Shown here one piece after another: positions 6,001 through 6,892 of a stretch of DNA of 6,892 nt (positions within the stretch are counted from its first letter, which is position 1; each line of letters opens with the position of its first letter). Both the position numbers and the translations under genes were made by a program. The notes beneath the pieces are model-generated. The model made no database searches. It was not told the DNA's origin and was given only the letters and a program-made list of their open reading frames with translations. Source of the stretch: Elusimicrobiota bacterium (GTDB lineage Bacteria; Elusimicrobiota; Elusimicrobia; 2-02-FULL-39-32); assembly GCA_023249835.1 (NCBI GenBank), contig JAHFBY010000089.1, positions 1-6,892 on the forward strand, written 5' to 3'.

Positions 6001-6892
6001 GAGTGGAACTGTCAAAATAAAACGTTGAGGGCGCCCGCAACGGTTCCGCGTTTTGCGCTAAGTCCACGCTCCTAAACCGCACTTCGTATTTCCGGCTGCT
6101 CACTAAACTGTTCACTAAACTACCCGTTGACCACACTGTCCCCGCGCCGTGCGTTAACGGAAAGAAGGTTTCTGTTCCCGCCGTAAACGTGCTCCCGTTC
6201 CAGTAAACGTTTGAATCTACGTCCCGCACTGAATACGACGTCACGTACACCCGGCCCGCTTCCCCTTCGTCAAACGCCGTGCCCGTAATGTTGGGCATAC
6301 TCTCCGGCCGGAAGAAACTAAAACTTCCCAAACTGCTCACGCTCGAAGTCGGATAACCCACGTCGTAGTGGAAGGTGCGCGAACTCTCCGGTACGCTAAA
6401 AGAAGTCTGGAAGTTACCCGCTAAATCTTGCGCGCGCACCCAGATAAAGTAGGTTGCGTTGTGTTGTAAAATACTCTCGCTTAAATTGTACCCCCACGTG
6501 CTGCCAAAGGCTAAGGACTGCGTGGCAACAAGGATAGGACTTAAAGTTCCAGTCCAATTGCTGCCGTTGTAATAGAGAGTAGCGCTTGACTCCTGCAAAT
6601 AAAGTTCGGCGCGGCCCACCGCGTTTATGCCGTAGGAGCTCACCTGGATCCAGTCCGCGGCTGTTCCCGTAATCAGGCTCACTTGTCCCGCTTTGTTATA
6701 ACTTAAGTTCGCCGGCACGCTGATCACAGAGGTAGGCACGCTCACGTCAAAGGTAAACGTTGAACTCCGCACTGTCCCTTGGTTGCCGGATCCGCTTGAC
6801 TCTTCGTTACCCACCTCGTCAATCGCTTTACTTGTGATAAAGTAGGAGTTCCCGCTGGTTAACACTGAGTTCGCTAAGTTCAGTTCCCACAC
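1..6892 (-). CDS. Giant modular Ig-like repeat protein, interior fragment open at both ends (probable exported surface or adhesin-type protein)
   Basis: The minus-strand frame from 6892 to 2 is open for 2,297 codons with no stop. Neither a start nor a stop lies inside; internal ATGs are ordinary Met residues, so this is a partial gene. The translation is a chain of 117-135 residue modules separated by T-F-x-(Y/F/H)-D seams. Seam Asp residues fall at fragment positions 49, 177, 294, 419, 542, 672, 794, 913, 1033, 1168, 1291, 1419, 1536, 1661, 1784, 1914, 2036, 2157 and 2276. Recurring elements are (S/T)GTAxD, (W/Y)WNGxxF and R-A-x-D-x-A-G-N. The last resembles the final strand of many bacterial Ig-like domains. 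No cysteine codon was seen, and Ser, Thr, Asn and Gly are abundant, which fits an extracellular stalk. No enzyme motif, membrane segment, signal peptide or anchor is in view. Between repeat copies, base changes fall almost wholly at third codon positions of this frame, which supports real coding. Coding is near certain; an adhesive or structural surface role is inferred from architecture only. Confidence 0.93.
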   Translation of the reverse strand, partial: MWELNLANSVLTSGNSYFITSKAIDEVGNEESSGSGNQGTVRSSTFTFDVSVPTSVISVPANLSYNKAGQVSLITGTAADWIQVSSYGINAVGRAELYLQESSATLYYNGSNWTGTLSPILVATQSLAFGSTWGYNLSESILQHNATYFIWVRAQDLAGNFQTSFSVPESSRTFHYDVGYPTSSVSSLGSFSFFRPESMPNITGTAFDEGEAGRVYVTSYSVRDVDSNVYWNGSTFTAGTETFFPLTHGAGTVWSTGSLVNSLVSSRKYEVRFRSVDLAQNAEPLRAPSTFYFDSSTPTVKITIPVNNQTYSSLASISGTAADNFAAGLTPITTVEYALQVDTGGWYSRENRNFDQSGSSWTRVVNESGNWATWISSNIPWISGQRYYLQVRAFDRAGNAHSNASDFVVGVNSVTFIYDSDAPAVSIGNPADSAVGTLTSPRLAAVAITSGTASDPTGLSRIEVQLRELEGSNLYWDGSGATFSSPSSSWNVTGASLYTSSAVWSYSGVNFVNDRRYRIEARAVDSTNLTSVIYSTVDFVYDNSSPTYTVQLVANGGQLISANNAIIRGMSASSGAATDSGNPAYPSTVGTPKFGMRNNSTMLWWNGSGFLAANAPTNIDANFAAPAWWYTGVSTANLSDGTSYFISLRVDDQASPVNRTNFYVSGSTFTVDQATPAITIVQPRNSQYYNGQGVFTASGTAVDLGLAPSLSRLELAISSSPRLDVWWNGNNFVSGATNFIDLSTAGAGTLTWSYSGLTSSGMVLSGTTFFIYAQATDVAGNISLLAGPTTFIYDADRPTGTVVYPTVRLGQTNPTISGTARDDVSGVNLISVALTSNTANDNGGWLAGDFTFSNATPLYFSTNSWNGTLWQSTITKSAQGQGSLVSGNSYKVSVRTQDVAGKVHIASQTFTYDATPPTVVFESPMSTNVYLGALNRLAGTANDDNTVSLVYVSISTGSAPNYNDRYWNGSDFSATTAYLHTASGGTPTRWNFTAPLPTFLDNQIYKVHAQAVDDANNESNAVDLITRTTFTYDSIVPTLTIGFPESFLSRQSSMSFSSGTASDTGGSGLEVVQMRVRLNYSQTGGGTLGNYWNPSASRSLPEDSNLFNKSATDETAWFNVSGTTLWSTGTFAGPLMWVNGSSYTLVARARDRAGNYSTSYATTSFTYDKGQPDSSVMSPSSAVVQGLPGGKITGTANDQVGLVTKVQVAMQRLSDGGWLNSAKNGFAGGAINWVDNNTLAGNVWELNLANSVLTSGNSYFITSKAIDEVGNEESSGSGNQGTVRSSTFTFDVSVPTSVISVPANLSYNKAGQVSLITGTAADWIQVSSYGINAVGRAELYLQESSATLYYNGSNWTGTLSPILVATQSLAFGSTWGYNLSESILQHNATYFIWVRAQDLAGNFQTSFSVPESSRTFHYDVGYPTSSVSSLGSFSFFRPESMPNITGTAFDEGEAGRVYVTSYSVRDVDSNVYWNGSTFTAGTETFFPLTHGAGTVWSTGSLVNSLVSSRKYEVRFRSVDLAQNAEPLRAPSTFYFDSSTPTVKITIPVNNQNYSSLASISGTAADNFAAGLTPITTVEYALQVDTGGWYSRENRNFDQSGSSWTRVVNESGNWATWISSNIPWILGQRYYLQVRAQDRAGNQHSNASNFVVGVNSVTFIYDPSDPIVLIGNPADSAVGTLTSPRLGQVNITSGTATDPTGVSQIEVQLQELEGGNLYWDGSGTSFTSPSSSWNVTNANIYTTSATWSYSGVKFVNDRRYRIEARALDNTGLYSVTYATSDFVYDTSSPTYTVQLLANSGQLITANNAVIRGLSASSGAATDSGNAAYPSTVGTPKFGMRNNSTMLWWNGSGFLAANPPTNIDANFAAPVWWYTGISTSNLTDNVSYFISLRVDDLSSPINRANFYVSGSTFIFDISTPVVTIVNPKPNQYYNGQGVFTASGTAADVGVLANINKVEVAISSSPRLDVWWNGNNFVSGATNFIDLSTAGAGTLTWSYTGLTSTGMAISGTTFFVYAQVTDQAGNRSLLSGPTTFIYDADRPTATVVTPAANGKVAASGRIVTGTAFDMVSGVRLIELAMSSAPITTSGEIWWNGSGFLSNTAVWRSTTDWNGSVWSWSGSVDGWDLGLVGGQQYRVKVRVYDQSNHLFESQLTTFTYDSIAPTVAFQFPMSTNVYVNRILSLAGTANDNDALATVQIAISTGSAPNFTDNYWNGTDFSATTAYMLSVGGSLSNWNFSAPLPTFLDNKIYKVHSFARDDSGNDSSVIDLVTRSTFTYDSVVPSLTIGFPETYTARKSSV
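68..424 (-). repeat. Ig-like module 18 (119 residues)
   Basis: It carries FPMSTNVYVN, LAGTANDNDA, DNYWNGTDF, NWNFSAPLPTFLDN and IYKVHSFARDDSGN before the STFTYD seam. It pairs with module 8 at one codon shorter overall. Confidence 0.88.
425..787 (-). repeat. Ig-like module 17 (121 residues), divergent or exchanged
   Basis: It begins D-A-D-R-P-T like module 7, then has VTGTAFDMVSG, EIWWNGSGF, WNGSVWSWSG, GGQQYRVKVRVYDQSNH and the TTFTYD seam. The central part does not line up with module 7. The WWNGSGF element resembles module 15 instead. Confidence 0.87.
788..1153 (-). repeat. Ig-like module 16 (122 residues)
   Basis: It carries ASGTAADVG, AISSSPRLDVWWNGNNF, LTWSYTGL and AQVTDQAGN before TTFIYD. 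It pairs with module 6 and shares a protein-identical core despite scattered silent base changes. Confidence 0.88.
1154..1543 (-). repeat. Ig-like module 15 (130 residues)
   Basis: It carries SGAATDSGN, MRNNSTMLWWNGSGF, WWYTGI, SLRVDDLSSP and the STFIFD seam. It pairs with module 5 and shares its unusual R-V-D-D-x-x-S-P replacement of the AGN element. Confidence 0.88.
1544..1912 (-). repeat. Ig-like module 14 (123 residues)
   Basis: It carries SGTATDPTG, IEVQLQELEG, LYWDGSG, ATWSYSGV and RRYRIEARALDNTGL before the DFVYD seam. It pairs with module 4 and shares that module's Asp in the WDG element and the degenerate AGN element. These are therefore features of this position in the super-repeat and not random decay. 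Confidence 0.88.
1913..2287 (-). repeat. Ig-like module 13 (125 residues)
   Basis: This is the counterpart of module 3. Over 2041-2287, eight base differences were counted, at 2111, 2138, 2147, 2216, 2225, 2238, 2273 and 2279. Only 2238 changes an amino acid (Asn here, Thr in module 3). Below about 2040 the copies diverge further, for example RAQDRAGNQ here against RAFDRAGNA. Confidence 0.9.
2288..2638 (-). repeat. Ig-like module 12 (117 residues), near-identical to module 2
   Basis: It carries ITGTAFDEGEAG, VYWNGSTF and FRSVDLAQN as in module 2. The only base difference from 6014-6364 is the silent A at 2303 (G at 6029). The low-coordinate edge of the perfect repeat falls inside this module. 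Confidence 0.9.
2304..3130. repeat. 827-bp direct repeat, copy 2, identical to 6030-6856
   Basis: This is the second copy of the perfect direct repeat, in the same orientation and reading frame, 3,726 bp away. Its low-coordinate edge lies about 16 bp inside the module boundary at 2287/2288, and divergence rises at once on the other side. Perfect identity that includes third codon positions indicates very recent duplication or gene conversion, or an assembly artefact, rather than protein-level selection. Confidence 0.95.
2639..3022 (-). repeat. Ig-like module 11 (128 residues), DNA-identical to module 1
   Basis: It has the same elements as module 1: ITGTAADW, LYYNGSNW and VRAQDLAGN. I found no base difference from 6365-6748. 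Confidence 0.9.
3023..3391 (-). repeat. Ig-like module 10 (123 residues)
   Basis: It begins D-K-G-Q-P and carries ITGTANDQVG, VQVAMQRL, GGWLNSAKNGF in place of the WNG element, NVWELNL and KAIDEVGN, then the FTFD seam. Its final 48 residues match the partial module 0 at 6749-6892. The rest of its counterpart lies beyond the window. Confidence 0.88.
3392..3796 (-). repeat. Ig-like module 9 (135 residues, longest)
   Basis: It carries LTIGFPES, SGTASDTGGSG, GNYWNPS in place of WNGS, then an extra polar loop (ASRSLPEDSNLFNKSATDE) before the W strand, and VARARDRAGN before the SFTYD seam. Only one full copy is in view. Its counterpart starts at the low-coordinate edge (1-67). Confidence 0.88.
3797..4156 (-). 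repeat. Ig-like module 8 (120 residues)
   Basis: It carries SPMSTNVYLG, LAGTANDDN, a YNDRYWNGSDF segment, RWNFTAPLPTFLDN, IYKVHAQAVDDANN and the TTFTYD seam. It is homologous to module 18 (68-424), at roughly two-thirds identity by eye, with strong matches at FSATTAY and PLPTFLDN. Confidence 0.88.
4157..4513 (-). repeat. Ig-like module 7 (119 residues), poorly matched to its positional counterpart
   Basis: It begins with the shared D-A-D-R-P-T sequence and ISGTARDDVSG. It then has NDNGGWLAGDF instead of a WWNG element, WNGTLWQSTI, GNSYKVSVRTQDVAGK and the TFTYD seam. Its positional counterpart, module 17 (425-787), has a different core and is two codons longer. Confidence 0.87.
4514..4879 (-). 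repeat. Ig-like module 6 (122 residues)
   Basis: It carries ASGTAVDLG, AISSSPRLDVWWNGNNF, LTWSYSGL and AQATDVAGN before TTFIYD. Around the WWNG element it is protein-identical to module 16 (788-1153) for about 39 residues, while the DNA differs at seven silent positions over about 120 bp. Confidence 0.88.
4880..5269 (-). repeat. Ig-like module 5 (130 residues)
   Basis: This longer module has SGAATDSGN, the segment FGMRNNSTMLWWNGSGF, the strand W-W-Y-T-G-V, and SLRVDDQASP where others have RAxDxAGN. It ends in an unusual F-T-V-D seam, with Val replacing the aromatic residue. It shares an 86-bp perfectly identical island with module 15 (5058-5143 against 1332-1417). Confidence 0.88.
5270..5638 (-). 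repeat. Ig-like module 4 (123 residues)
   Basis: It has SGTASDPTG, IEVQLRELEG, LYWDGSG (Asp replacing Asn of the usual WNG), VWSYSGV and RRYRIEARAVDSTNL. The D-x-A-G-N element is degenerate here. It ends at the D-F-V-Y-D seam. Its counterpart, module 14 (1544-1912), is clearly homologous but well diverged. Confidence 0.88.
5639..6013 (-). repeat. Ig-like module 3 (125 residues)
   Basis: It carries ISGTAADN and VEYALQVDTGGWYSRENRNF-type sequence in place of the WNG element, then WATW, GQRYYLQVRAFDRAGN and the FIYD seam. Compared with module 13 (1913-2287), the half nearer 6013 differs at about 3% of bases, nearly all silent. The other half is more divergent. Confidence 0.9.
6014..6364 (-). 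repeat. Ig-like module 2 (117 residues)
   Basis: With its counterpart, module 12, this is the shortest module in the array. It carries ITGTAFDEGEAG, VYWNGSTF, VWSTG and FRSVDLAQN before the FYFD seam. The AGN element is altered to AQN. It is identical in DNA to module 12 (2288-2638) except at position 6029 (G, against A at 2303), a silent change near its C-terminal end. Confidence 0.9.
6030..6856. repeat. 827-bp direct repeat, copy 1, identical to 2304-3130
   Basis: Line-by-line comparison with 2304-3130 shows no mismatch over 827 bp. The run is bounded by a change at 6029 (G here, A at 2303) and another at 6857 (G here, A at 3131), both silent. The 35 bp from 6858 to the window edge are again identical, so the homogenised tract may continue outside the window. 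It covers modules 1 and 2 and the start of the tail of module 0. Confidence 0.95.
6365..6748 (-). repeat. Ig-like module 1 (128 residues)
   Basis: Elements in order are ITGTAADW, an insert with the Y-G-I-N turn, LYYNGSNW, the W-G-Y strand and VRAQDLAGN, followed by the FHYD seam. The whole module is identical in DNA to module 11 (2639-3022). Confidence 0.9.
6749..6892 (-). repeat. Ig-like module 0, C-terminal part only
   Basis: These are the last 48 residues of a module that begins outside the window. Visible are the V-W-E-L-N-L strand, S-G-N-S-Y, and K-A-I-D-E-V-G-N, leading to the F-T-F-D seam. It is the counterpart of the end of module 10 (3023-3391), with one silent difference (6857 against 3131). 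Confidence 0.9.

Larger units (their letters stand above)
3797..6892 (-). repeat. Super-repeat copy 1 (N-terminal side), truncated by the window edge
   Basis: This stretch holds eight complete modules plus the last 48 residues of a ninth. They align in order with the modules of 68-3796 at a constant offset of 3,726 bp from 4511 upward. Below 4511 the offset shifts to 3,732 and then 3,729 because of small codon-multiple indels. Module lengths, in order of translation, are 128, 117, 125, 123, 130, 122, 119 and 120 residues. The unit probably begins beyond 6892, because only the tail of the first module is present. Confidence 0.93.

Noticed and set aside
1..6892. CRISPR array or mobile-element interpretation of the repeats
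   Set aside because: The repeats are long, in frame and coding, with no short spacer-repeat alternation. I saw no terminal inverted repeats, target-site duplications or transposase sequence.

Overview
The whole window is the interior of one very long protein gene on the minus strand. Codons occupying plus-strand positions 2-4, 5-7 ... 6890-6892, read from 6892 down to 2, give 2,297 consecutive sense codons. I checked each line for an in-frame stop (TTA, CTA or TCA on the plus strand) and found none. There is also no recognisable start region, so the gene runs past both edges and the full protein is longer than 2,297 residues. No other gene, RNA, promoter, terminator, CRISPR array or insertion sequence is supported. 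Short plus-strand open frames exist but are antisense shadows of this gene.

The protein is a string of beta-sandwich-type, bacterial Ig-like modules of 117-135 residues, with 18 complete and 2 partial in view. Each module opens at a seam of the form T-F-x-(Y/F/H)-D. It then carries a P-rich strand, a (S/T)GTAxD element, usually a (W/Y)WNGxxF element, a W-x-Y/F strand, and a Y-x-V-x-(V/A)-R-A-x-D-x-A-G-N-like strand before the next seam. I saw no cysteine codon. This looks like an exported stalk or adhesin.

The modules form a higher-order repeat: about ten different modules make a super-unit of about 1,242 codons (3,726-3,729 bp). In the order of translation, the first copy runs from the right edge of the window to about 3797, the second spans 68-3796, and bases 1-67 begin a third. 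Module lengths recur in the same order in both copies. Similarity between copies is strongly mosaic. There is a perfectly identical run of 827 bp (2304-3130 against 6030-6856), then about 3% difference with nearly all changes silent, then increasingly divergent modules, and one module pair (425-787 against 4157-4513) that looks replaced or very diverged. This suggests tandem duplication followed by local homogenisation and module exchange.

The organism cannot be fixed from this window. Giant proteins built of 'F-x-Y-D-x-x-x-P' Ig-like repeats are, to my recollection, common in Elusimicrobiota and related uncultured bacteria, so that is a weak guess. The window alone shows no multi-gene system; its interest lies in the architecture and evolution of one giant repeat protein.
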